DNA from: Candidatus Poribacteria bacterium
GTDB lineage: Bacteria; Poribacteria; WGA-4E; WGA-3G
Assembly: GCA_012270865.1 (NCBI GenBank)
Contig: JAAXHL010000051.1
Location: 23,260-87,259 of the forward strand
Reading direction: 5' to 3'
Length of the DNA stretch: 64,000 nucleotides
Part shown: piece after piece, positions 52,881 through 59,893 of the stretch
How positions within the stretch are numbered: position 1 is the first letter of the stretch
Layout: each line of letters opens with the position of its first letter
Made by a program: the position numbers and the translations under genes
Notes under the pieces: model-generated
Databases searched by the model: none
Told to the model about the DNA's origin: nothing
The model's input: the letters and a program-made list of their open reading frames with translations, nothing else

Positions 52881-53597
52881 TCAATTCAAGGATTGTGCAA
52901 TCTCGAAGGGCGCGATACATTCCGGTGAGTCGTTCATCGGACGGTTGACAAACGTTGACACCGGATACGCCTCCATCTCTTCATCGGTGTAAGGAACAAG
53001 CAGCGGTTGAAGTTCATCCGCCGATTTTAACTCCGGTGCGAGCCATTCCGCGTACGCATCTTGCGGTAGAATCACAGGCATCCGGTGGTGGATTTTCTCC
53101 AATAAAGTGTTCGGTGGACATGTGATGATGGTACAAGAGCGGAGCGGTTCATCTGCCCCTTCCGGCTGCCATGTTTCCCATAACCCCGCGAGTGCGAACG
53201 GCTTGTGCGATTGGAGACGGATGTAGATCGGTTGTTTGCGTCTGTCCCCCGGTATCTGTTTCCATTCATAGTAGCCGTCTGCTAAGATGAGACACCGTCT
53301 GCGTCTGTAAGCACTTCGGAAGGACGGTTTCTCCGCGAGCGTCTCCGAACGCGCATTAATCATCCGATTTCCGATTTTCGGGTCTTTTGCCCAAGACGGA
53401 ATAAGTCCCCAATGAAAGAACGCTACCTGTCTTTTGTCGGAGTGGCTATCTGCATCGGATGGTGTATTGGCGATGACAGCGACATCTTGTGTCGGTGAGA
53501 TATTATAGCGTGGTGCCAAGTCCACCGGTATCGTAAATTCAAAGAACATCTGATTCATCGCATCCGAGTCGCTTGCGAGTGTAAATCGTCCACACAT
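52881..53597 (-). CDS. SRAP/HMCES-type abasic-site DNA-protein crosslinker
   Basis: This 238-residue protein belongs to the SOS-response-associated peptidase (YedK/HMCES) family. These proteins attach covalently to abasic sites in single-stranded DNA. The start at 53597 puts the catalytic Cys at position 2 (MCGRFTLA) after initiator Met removal. AGGAG lies 7 nt upstream. Other family marks are APRYNISPTQD, NARSETLAEKPSFR, LILADGYYEWK and HHRMPVIL with the catalytic His. It is monocistronic or follows the SDR gene by 33 bp. Confidence 0.94.
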   Translation of the reverse strand: MCGRFTLASDSDAMNQMFFEFTIPVDLAPRYNISPTQDVAVIANTPSDADSHSDKRQVAFFHWGLIPSWAKDPKIGNRMINARSETLAEKPSFRSAYRRRRCLILADGYYEWKQIPGDRRKQPIYIRLQSHKPFALAGLWETWQPEGADEPLRSCTIITCPPNTLLEKIHHRMPVILPQDAYAEWLAPELKSADELQPLLVPYTDEEMEAYPVSTFVNRPMNDSPECIAPFEIAQSLN

Positions 53598-53630
53598 TTC
53601 GGTTCTCCTCAAGAAAAATAAGAATTTGCC

Positions 53631-54470
53631 CTACGAATCTTCTTTCGATTGTGGCACGAGAATGTCGTCTCTCCATCGGAGCCGGAAGGACGGTCGTACC
53701 AGTGCTTCAGGCGATTGGAGCGTCAAACCGCCATCTGCGGTTAAAACAATACCGGTAACGAAATCCGCTTCATCGGATGCTAAGAAGAGCGCAGCATTAG
53801 CAATGTCTTCAGGTTTCCCGTAGCGTCCGATCGGATAGCAGTCGCGTGAGGCTTGTTCTTCGAGTGTATCTTCAGCGAGGGAGGCTTCACCGCGTTCACC
53901 GACGATCTGACCCGGTGCGATGGCATTCGCACGGATACCTTCTCTGCCGTAATCGAGAGCGATGCTCCGTGTCAAAGCGTTCAAGCCACCTTTCCCGGCA
54001 CCGTAAAGTCCGAACCCCGGGTTCGTAATCGTGGCGTTAACGGTAGAGATGAAGACCAAAGTACCCCCGCCGATGCGGATCATTTCGGGGATACAGTACT
54101 TAGCACCGAGCCACGGCCCGCCGAGCGTCACGCCGAGGCTTTCGTTCCATTCTTCCATCGTGAATTCGATGGCTTTTTTCGTGTAGGAGTGCGCCGCGTT
54201 GTGGACAAGTGTTGTTATTTTGCCATAGTTTGATAACGCGGTATCAACGAGTGCCTGCCACGTTGATTCATCGGCGACATCACCCATGACTGCCGCAGCC
54301 TCGCCGCCAGCATCTTGAATGCGCTGAACGGTCTCAGCGAGTTTTTCTTCGCGACGGCGCGTGTTCACAACGACTTTGGCACCCTCACAAGCAAATCTAT
54401 AAGCGGTTGCCGCACCGATACCACCCCAAGCAGCACCGGCAACAATCGCAACTTTTCCTTCCAGTCTCAT
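53631..54470 (-). CDS. short-chain dehydrogenase/reductase
   Basis: From the start at 54470 (AAGGA upstream) this 279-residue NAD(P)-dependent enzyme shows the SDR core. It has a variant cofactor loop, VAGAAWGGIGAATAYRF. The catalytic elements are FISTVNATI (Ser), YGAGKGG (Tyr and Lys) and the C-terminal VTGIVLTADGG. Vicinal Arg residues after strand 2 (NTRRREEK) favour NADP. The C-terminus carries about 25 residues beyond the usual end. The substrate is unknown. Confidence 0.92.
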   Translation of the reverse strand: MRLEGKVAIVAGAAWGGIGAATAYRFACEGAKVVVNTRRREEKLAETVQRIQDAGGEAAAVMGDVADESTWQALVDTALSNYGKITTLVHNAAHSYTKKAIEFTMEEWNESLGVTLGGPWLGAKYCIPEMIRIGGGTLVFISTVNATITNPGFGLYGAGKGGLNALTRSIALDYGREGIRANAIAPGQIVGERGEASLAEDTLEEQASRDCYPIGRYGKPEDIANAALFLASDEADFVTGIVLTADGGLTLQSPEALVRPSFRLRWRDDILVPQSKEDS

Positions 54471-54625
54471 GACGATCCTTTCCTTTAGAATGATTGAATG
54501 TTCTTCTTCTGTATCTATGTTTTCCGTGTTTTCTATATCGAATGTCCCGTAAATTATCAACTATTATACCATATTTTTCATTTTTGTGCTACAATGATAA
54601 TAACCGTAATGAAGGGAGAATTCGT

Positions 54626-54985
54626 GTGAAATCATCGATAAACGACTGGCTTGACAGTTGTATTGAAAAACTTAACGCAGGCGAGTTGACTGAAACCGAC
54701 CTGCGCGCTGTAATGACTATCTTGGATTCGGAGAAGCAGCTGCTCCTCTATCTCTATTCCAAATCGACGAACTTGCGTTCGCCGCTCGGCGGATGGGCGC
54801 TCTACGACGCAACCGCGCCCGACGAACCGATGCTACCGTCCCAGGAACCACCTTATGCATCCGTGCTTGATGCCGTGCAAGACGGGTGGCGGATCGTCCA
54901 ATTTCCGCGCCCAGAACTCTATAACTTTACAGATGTTGATAACACCTATCTGACTTATGAGTTTATTTTAGAAAAATTTGTGTAA
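54626..54985 (+). CDS. small soluble protein, unknown
   Basis: I do not recognise this 119-residue protein. It begins at GTG 54626 with GGGAG 8 nt upstream; a longer frame to 54494 overlaps the divergent SDR promoter region and looks non-coding. It has an N-terminal helix pair (INDWLDSCIEKLNAGEL, TETDLRAVMTILDSEKQ) and a C-terminal mixed part. It is followed after 12 bp by the PhyH-like gene and probably shares its transcript. Confidence 0.6.
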   Translation: MKSSINDWLDSCIEKLNAGELTETDLRAVMTILDSEKQLLLYLYSKSTNLRSPLGGWALYDATAPDEPMLPSQEPPYASVLDAVQDGWRIVQFPRPELYNFTDVDNTYLTYEFILEKFV

Positions 54986-54997
54986 AGGACGGACAAA

Positions 54998-55795
54998 ATG
55001 ATTAACGTTGAACCGACACTCAATGACATTCAGGTTATGCGATTTATCCATAACGGTTATATCACTTTAGAGAACATCGTTGATGCTGATTTCAATAAGA
55101 AATGTGAATCTGTAGACGGCGGACGGCTCAACGATTTCGTTCTCACAGACGAATTTCGTCGGAATGTGTTGCTCCATCCAGAAGTTGCTGGCGTTGCGCG
55201 TTCGCTCTTAGGTGCGAATTTCCTCGTACCGACGAGTGCACATCATCACCTTTTTGAAGCACCGCATCGTGGACAAACGTGGCATTCCGATGGGATCACC
55301 GAGTACGGGTACGGCATCACGCATCTCCAGTGCTACTATTATCCGAAAGCGGTAAAAATTGAAGATGGACCGACGATGATATTGCCCGGTTCCCACCATC
55401 GGCTTGTGGATCGGGAGGCGATCGCACATTACGGCGATATTCTCGGACAACTCTCGCTCACCGTTCCCGCAGGCACCATCGCAATGACACGCTACGGCAT
55501 CTGGCATAAGGCAGGTCCGAAACTCAACGCCGACAGACGCGGGATGATCAAATTCTCCTATTACCGAACAGCGATGCCGAAACGGGATTGGGCGCGCGAT
55601 TCGGATGAGATTCCGCATTACCAACACCAAGGTAGGCATCCGTATGTAACGGAGATAGAATCTTACCGAGATCGACGCAAGGGTGAATTGACATGGAACT
55701 GGCTCTGCGGATTGGCAGAGGTGGAAGAGGACATCCCACCGGTACAGATGTTTAACAGCGGCATTCCGTTATCAGAAATCCGTCTTCAGTCGTAA
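54998..55795 (+). CDS. phytanoyl-CoA dioxygenase (PhyH) family protein
   Basis: This 265-residue Fe(II)/2-oxoglutarate oxygenase-like protein has the metal facial triad HSD (TWHSDGIT, near residue 95) and the distal His in YGIWHKAGPKLN near residue 170. RRGMIKFSYYR follows and provides the Arg that binds 2-oxoglutarate. The substrate is unknown; PhyH families in such genomes are large and diverse. It begins with AAGGAC upstream and is preceded by a small gene. The opposite-strand 55834 gene is convergent. Confidence 0.9.
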   Translation: MINVEPTLNDIQVMRFIHNGYITLENIVDADFNKKCESVDGGRLNDFVLTDEFRRNVLLHPEVAGVARSLLGANFLVPTSAHHHLFEAPHRGQTWHSDGITEYGYGITHLQCYYYPKAVKIEDGPTMILPGSHHRLVDREAIAHYGDILGQLSLTVPAGTIAMTRYGIWHKAGPKLNADRRGMIKFSYYRTAMPKRDWARDSDEIPHYQHQGRHPYVTEIESYRDRRKGELTWNWLCGLAEVEEDIPPVQMFNSGIPLSEIRLQS

Positions 55796-55833
55796 GTGAG
55801 CGGATGTATATGCAAAATAATAGGTTAGCCTCT

Positions 55834-56337
55834 CTATTCGCTGATTTCCATAGAAGGATCTGATTTGGGGAGACTCCATGCGCCGATAAGGGCAACAATA
55901 AATCCAATCGCTGCGCCAAAACCACCGAATTGGAGACTGACAAGTTGCTCCAAGTCCACCTTGGAGGTAGCATATTCCAATATTTTTTCAGCCAAGGGTG
56001 TTCCTTCACTAAATTCTTGCCTGAATGTAAAAAGTGTGAACAGAACGAATAAAAACCCAATAACACTACATGCTAACACTAATTTTCTCGCTTTCCAAGG
56101 TGTTTTTAACATTTGAAGGCAACCCAGAATAAGCACCACAGCAACAAAAAAAGCGTATGGCATGTTTTCATTGCCTGTCGCAATATGAAAGCCTGAAATA
56201 GTGAAGGATTCTTTTGGTGGAGAAATGACTGTATCTAAATTTAAAGATGATATATCAATTTTAATCCACGGCAAAAAGCAGCAAAGCAGAGCGATGCCTC
56301 CACCTACTAAAGAGATTATAAGCGAATTCCGCTTCAT
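55834..56337 (-). CDS. four-helix membrane protein, unknown
   Basis: I do not recognise this 167-residue protein. It has hydrophobic segments at about 5-24, 60-78, 88-107 and 138-156, with a periplasmic loop between the first and second. GAGG lies before the ATG at 56337. It sits between the PhyH gene and the TIM-barrel gene and has no obvious motif. Confidence 0.65.
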   Translation of the reverse strand: MKRNSLIISLVGGGIALLCCFLPWIKIDISSLNLDTVISPPKESFTISGFHIATGNENMPYAFFVAVVLILGCLQMLKTPWKARKLVLACSVIGFLFVLFTLFTFRQEFSEGTPLAEKILEYATSKVDLEQLVSLQFGGFGAAIGFIVALIGAWSLPKSDPSMEISE

Positions 56338-56382
56338 AACGGTTTCCTCAAACTATTTTTTAGGCTTAGAGGTTTCTATTGT

Positions 56383-56406
56383 AGGCAGGCATTGAACCCG
56401 CCTACA
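56383..56406. repeat. GTAGGC-type palindrome
   Basis: GTAGGCAGG and CCCGCCTAC flank a short loop (near 56381-56405), with one mismatch in the stem. It belongs to the dispersed hairpin family and lies between two genes read leftward. Confidence 0.55.
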
Positions 56407-56417
56407 AGATTCAGGAA

Positions 56418-57215
56418 TCAGCGCGCCCCACACGCTTGCAAACACGCCTGCATGTGTCCACGCGATTCTGCAGCAATCGTGCAACACTGTTCTAAACTGT
56501 ATTCTCTTGCACCAATGACTTCGAGGTTCAGTGGACCGGTATACCCGTTTTCATGTAAGACACGAATATAGCCGACGAGGTCGATGTCTCCGCGTCCGTT
56601 CGCCTGCAATTCAGGAGTCCCGGGCCCCCGTTCCATCCCCTTGCAGTCTCGGATATGCACATGTTTAACGCGCGAAACCACAGCAGCGATTGCTTCGACA
56701 GGGTTTTCGCCGGCACGATGGATATGCGACGGATCCATATCAATCCCGAATGCTGGCGACGAGATCTCTTCCATCACGCGAAGCGTTGTCGGTGTGTTAT
56801 AGATGCTCGCGCCGACGTGTGCCTTGACGCAGAGCGTCACACCGTAATGTTCCGCTCGTGCCGAAAGACTGCCCAATGAATCGACCACTTCGGGCCATTT
56901 GGATTCATCGTCCGACGCACCGCCGGGACCGCAGTTGATAATCGGAACGCCTATCTCCGCTGCCGCTTGGAATGCGAGCTCCATTCTCTCAGGATCGCGC
57001 GAAGGCTGCTCCATCGCTAACAATTCCAGTTCGTATTCTTTCGCGTAACGTTTGATGTCGTCGGCGAGCTCTTGCCAGTTTGCGAGGACGAGGTGCTGGC
57101 TCATCCCATCAATCGCCGAAAGTTCAATGCCGTCGTAGCCAGCCATAGCGATGTACTTGAAGGCGGTCTCCATATCGTAACCACCGAACAGCACCGAATT
57201 TGCTCCTAATTTCAA
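56418..57215 (-). CDS. sugar phosphate isomerase/epimerase-like TIM barrel
   Basis: The 265-residue protein shows the xylose-isomerase-like (AP_endonuclase_2) barrel. It starts MKLGANSVLFGGYD, continues AGYDGIELSAIDG, and has metal-ligand segments ELLAMEQPSRD, LCVKAHVG, FGIDMDPSHIHRAG, RVKHVHIRDCKG and GPLNLEVIGARE. It probably acts on a carbohydrate. It lies 48 bp downstream of the Gfo/Idh/MocA dehydrogenase on the same strand, a typical inositol/sugar degradation pair. Confidence 0.9.
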   Translation of the reverse strand: MKLGANSVLFGGYDMETAFKYIAMAGYDGIELSAIDGMSQHLVLANWQELADDIKRYAKEYELELLAMEQPSRDPERMELAFQAAAEIGVPIINCGPGGASDDESKWPEVVDSLGSLSARAEHYGVTLCVKAHVGASIYNTPTTLRVMEEISSPAFGIDMDPSHIHRAGENPVEAIAAVVSRVKHVHIRDCKGMERGPGTPELQANGRGDIDLVGYIRVLHENGYTGPLNLEVIGAREYSLEQCCTIAAESRGHMQACLQACGAR

Positions 57216-57263
57216 ATTTCATTCTCCTTCTGTGAAGCCGTGAGGATGGATTCACTGTTTGCG

Positions 57264-58346
57264 CTATAGACCTTGCTCAGTCGGGAGCGGATGCGGACGC
57301 ACGAGGATACCGCCTTGCTCATAAGATTCTATCGCTGCCCAAGTGTACTCAAGTGCGGCGAGCGCATCTCGACCGGAAGCGCGGAGTTTCTCTTTCGACA
57401 CGCCGTTTGTAACGTCCTCTAAAAACGCATGAATCCGCAACGGGAACGTCTGACCGAAGTCGGTGATACCGGAGTCGGTGACGATGGGTTCGCCGGAGAA
57501 ATCCGGTGCGCCGGGCGAGGGCCAATACGTTACCTTTTCAATGCAGTTCTCAATACAGAAAGTGCCGCGTGTACCCGCAAGTTCAACACTCCACCAACCA
57601 CCGAGACCGAATGTCGCATCACCGCGTTGGCTGAGCAGGTAGCCGATACATCCGTTCTCGAACCGGAGATGGATACCGTTAATAGAGACCATCAGATCGC
57701 CTGCACCGCGCCTGAAATGTGGACGTTCCATAAAGGCTTGCACGTGTGTGATATCGCCACAGAAATGGCGCATCACGCTGAACGGGTGCGACAGGAACGC
57801 TTTCACGTGGAAGTAGGGGAATCCATCAGAACGTGGGGCTTTCGAGTAACTATAGTTGAATTCACCGCCAGCGAACCCCATTTTGTGGAGACAATACACC
57901 TGCTCTCCGATGTGTCCATCGTCTATATATTTCTTCGCTTGTTCCGCGGGTGGTGTGAAGTAGTGGTTCAGGTTACAGCCGAGATAAAGGTCTTCCTCGG
58001 TGGCTTTCGCGACCATCTCTCGTGCCTGTCCGATGTCGTTGGATATCGGTTTCTCAACGAGGACGTGCTTCCCTTTATCAAGTGCCTCCATTGTCGGTTC
58101 GTAGTGCCAACTCCCGTTTTCGTTACCACCGGTGGTGACATCAACAATGTCGAGATCGGGTTCGCCATCAATCATATCGGCGAGGCTATAATACGCCTTA
58201 ACGCCGAGACGTTCCGCTGCGCTGTCCGCGCGCTCTTTCGCAATATCGCACACCGCGACCAAATCTGCTAAATCGTCATTTGCGTGGCAATTTGCGTGGT
58301 TATTTCCAATGCCGCTCATGCCGACAACGCCAACTTTTAATGCCAT
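57264..58346 (-). CDS. Gfo/Idh/MocA family oxidoreductase
   Basis: This 360-residue NAD(P)-dependent dehydrogenase has the N-terminal Rossmann loop GVVGMSGIGNNHAN and VAVCDIAKERA. The family motif GKHVLVEKPISN, whose Lys-Pro sit near the nicotinamide, is present. The C-terminal alpha/beta domain contains FLSHPFSVMRHFCGDITH. It should oxidise or epimerise a sugar or cyclitol. A perfect-consensus promoter (TTGACA-16-TATAAT) drives it from 58478-58451. The TIM-barrel gene follows it. Confidence 0.92.
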   Translation of the reverse strand: MALKVGVVGMSGIGNNHANCHANDDLADLVAVCDIAKERADSAAERLGVKAYYSLADMIDGEPDLDIVDVTTGGNENGSWHYEPTMEALDKGKHVLVEKPISNDIGQAREMVAKATEEDLYLGCNLNHYFTPPAEQAKKYIDDGHIGEQVYCLHKMGFAGGEFNYSYSKAPRSDGFPYFHVKAFLSHPFSVMRHFCGDITHVQAFMERPHFRRGAGDLMVSINGIHLRFENGCIGYLLSQRGDATFGLGGWWSVELAGTRGTFCIENCIEKVTYWPSPGAPDFSGEPIVTDSGITDFGQTFPLRIHAFLEDVTNGVSKEKLRASGRDALAALEYTWAAIESYEQGGILVRPHPLPTEQGL

Positions 58347-58450
58347 TTTATTTTATTCCTTCCAATAGATGAAATTTGCTTTCGCCTATAACGAGTGCTT
58401 GCAAACGGAATGTGCCTTTGCAAGTAACACCTTACAGTGATTTTGCATCT

Positions 58451-58478
58451 ATTATAAGACTATCCGCAGTTTTGTCAA
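58451..58478 (-). promoter_or_regulatory. consensus sigma70 promoter of the Gfo/Idh gene (minus)
   Basis: On the minus strand TTGACA (58478-58473) and TATAAT (58456-58451) are separated by 16 nt, giving a leader of about 100 nt. It is divergent from the promoter at 58499. Confidence 0.75.
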
Positions 58479-58498
58479 CACTTTCTTGCAGAATATGC

Positions 58499-58527
58499 TT
58501 GACAGCAATCCGAATGCGTGCTATTTT
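58499..58527 (+). promoter_or_regulatory. sigma70-like promoter of the second Gfo/Idh gene (plus)
   Basis: TTGACA (58499-58504) and TATTTT (58522-58527) are separated by 17 nt, the same sequences and spacing as the promoter at 18319-18291. Confidence 0.6.
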
Positions 58528-58546
58528 CTCATAGATAGTATACAAC

Positions 58547-58600
58547 TCACGCACTTCCCTTGCAGGTGGGGTTTGGAACCTCGTCTGACGTAAGCAGGAC
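58547..58600. repeat. degraded element with CAGGTGGGGTT hairpin
   Basis: Sequence 58547-58600 holds CAGGTGGGGTT and AACCTCGTCTG around TGG, with several G-U pairs. Weak CTCACGCA and GACGTAAG ends echo the MITE-like terminal repeats. It lies in the leader of the gene at 58654. Confidence 0.45.
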
Positions 58601-58653
58601 ATAAATTTATATTGTCCGCGGAAGCGCGCTATGAGCCTGGAGGAGGAGAACGG

Positions 58654-59748
58654 ATGAGTATCAGTGTCGGGATGGTAGGGTTAGGGATGTTCGGACCCTC
58701 GTTTATCCAGTCGTATAAGGCGCATCCAGATGTCCATCGGCTTGCGCTCTGTGATTTACACGAGGAGAGGCTCTCAAAATGGGCAAAACAGTTTGAGATT
58801 TCTGAGACGTATTCGAGCCTCGATGAGATCTGTAAATCGGATATAGATGCGTTGGTCATCATCACACAGCATTGGATGCACGCGCCACAAGCGATTCAGG
58901 CGATGGAGGCAGGAAAGCACGTCTATACTGCTGTTCCCGCCGCTGCTTCCTTAGATGAGTGTGAGCAACTCGTCAGGACGGTTGAGCGGACAGGGATGAT
59001 CTATATGAACGGTGAGACGAGTTATTTCCGTCCGGAAACGGTCTTCTGTCGCCAGAAGGCAGCGGAAGGCGCATTTGGCGAGTTTGTTCACTGCCGCGCC
59101 GAGTATTTTCACGATATGGACCACGGACTCTACGATGTCGCAAGAAATCGGTGGGGCGCGCAGTTCGGACGTGATAAGATGGGCGGTATTCCGATGTACT
59201 ACCCGACGCACTCAACCTGTTTCCCGATCTCTGTAATGAAAGCACACGCCACATCGGTCTCCGCGCAAGGGTATATCTATCCCGACGACGATTGGTTTCG
59301 GTTGGACACTATCCACAAGAACCCGTTCTCCAATGAAGTCGGACTTTTCACGATGAGCAACGGCGCGACGATGCAAATCTGTGAGTTCCGACGGATTGGA
59401 CACCCGGGTTCCGAACGCGTCAGTGGTCTCTATGGAACGGAAGGAAGTTACGAGCAGAGCCTTGCAGGCTGTGTTTGGGCAAGCAAACGCGAAAGGGAAA
59501 TCGTTCAGCCTTCAAGAGAGCATGAACAATTGCCAGACGCACTCGCAGCGGACCTCGGCGGACACGGCGGTTCGCATGCCTACCTCGTTCATGAATTTGT
59601 GGATGCTGTCAATCGCCAACGGCTGCCACGCATCAATGTTTGGGAAGCAGTTCGGTACTGCGCACCCGGATTTGTCGCACACGAATCGGCGTTACGAGAC
59701 GGTGAAGTGCTCCCGATCCCTGATTGGGGAGACGCACCAGAAAATTAG
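58654..59748 (+). CDS. Gfo/Idh/MocA-like protein lacking the EKP motif
   Basis: This 364-residue protein starts at 58654 after GGAGGAGGAG. The Rossmann loop is SVGMVGLGMFGPSF, with ALCDLHEERL next. At the position of the family's EKP motif it has AGKHVYTAVPAAAS, so the catalytic Lys is missing. The C-terminal domain contains GGIPMYYPTHSTCFPISV. It may be a non-canonical dehydrogenase, a hydrolase-like relative or a sensor. It is divergent from the other Gfo/Idh gene. Confidence 0.88.
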   Translation: MSISVGMVGLGMFGPSFIQSYKAHPDVHRLALCDLHEERLSKWAKQFEISETYSSLDEICKSDIDALVIITQHWMHAPQAIQAMEAGKHVYTAVPAAASLDECEQLVRTVERTGMIYMNGETSYFRPETVFCRQKAAEGAFGEFVHCRAEYFHDMDHGLYDVARNRWGAQFGRDKMGGIPMYYPTHSTCFPISVMKAHATSVSAQGYIYPDDDWFRLDTIHKNPFSNEVGLFTMSNGATMQICEFRRIGHPGSERVSGLYGTEGSYEQSLAGCVWASKREREIVQPSREHEQLPDALAADLGGHGGSHAYLVHEFVDAVNRQRLPRINVWEAVRYCAPGFVAHESALRDGEVLPIPDWGDAPEN

Positions 59749-59750
59749 GC

Positions 59751-59779
59751 TTGCTTTTTATTAAATTTTCCGGTATACT
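59751..59779 (+). promoter_or_regulatory. promoter of the sulfite/nitrite reductase gene
   Basis: TTGCTT (59751-59756) and TATACT (59774-59779) are 17 nt apart, starting 3 nt after the previous stop. Transcription would start near 59786, giving a leader of about 108 nt. Confidence 0.55.
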
Positions 59780-59893
59780 ATATTACTTAAAGCGTTTCTG
59801 ATGGTGAACCCTATGCAATATCGGCTTGCAAGCTTCGCCTTGATGAAAGCAATCGGACATTAACTAAGTTGAGGTAATTACAAGGAGTATAGA

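Noticed and set aside
57429..58271. 280-codon frame opposite the Gfo/Idh gene
   Set aside because: It is a shadow of a gene with clear family motifs on the minus strand.
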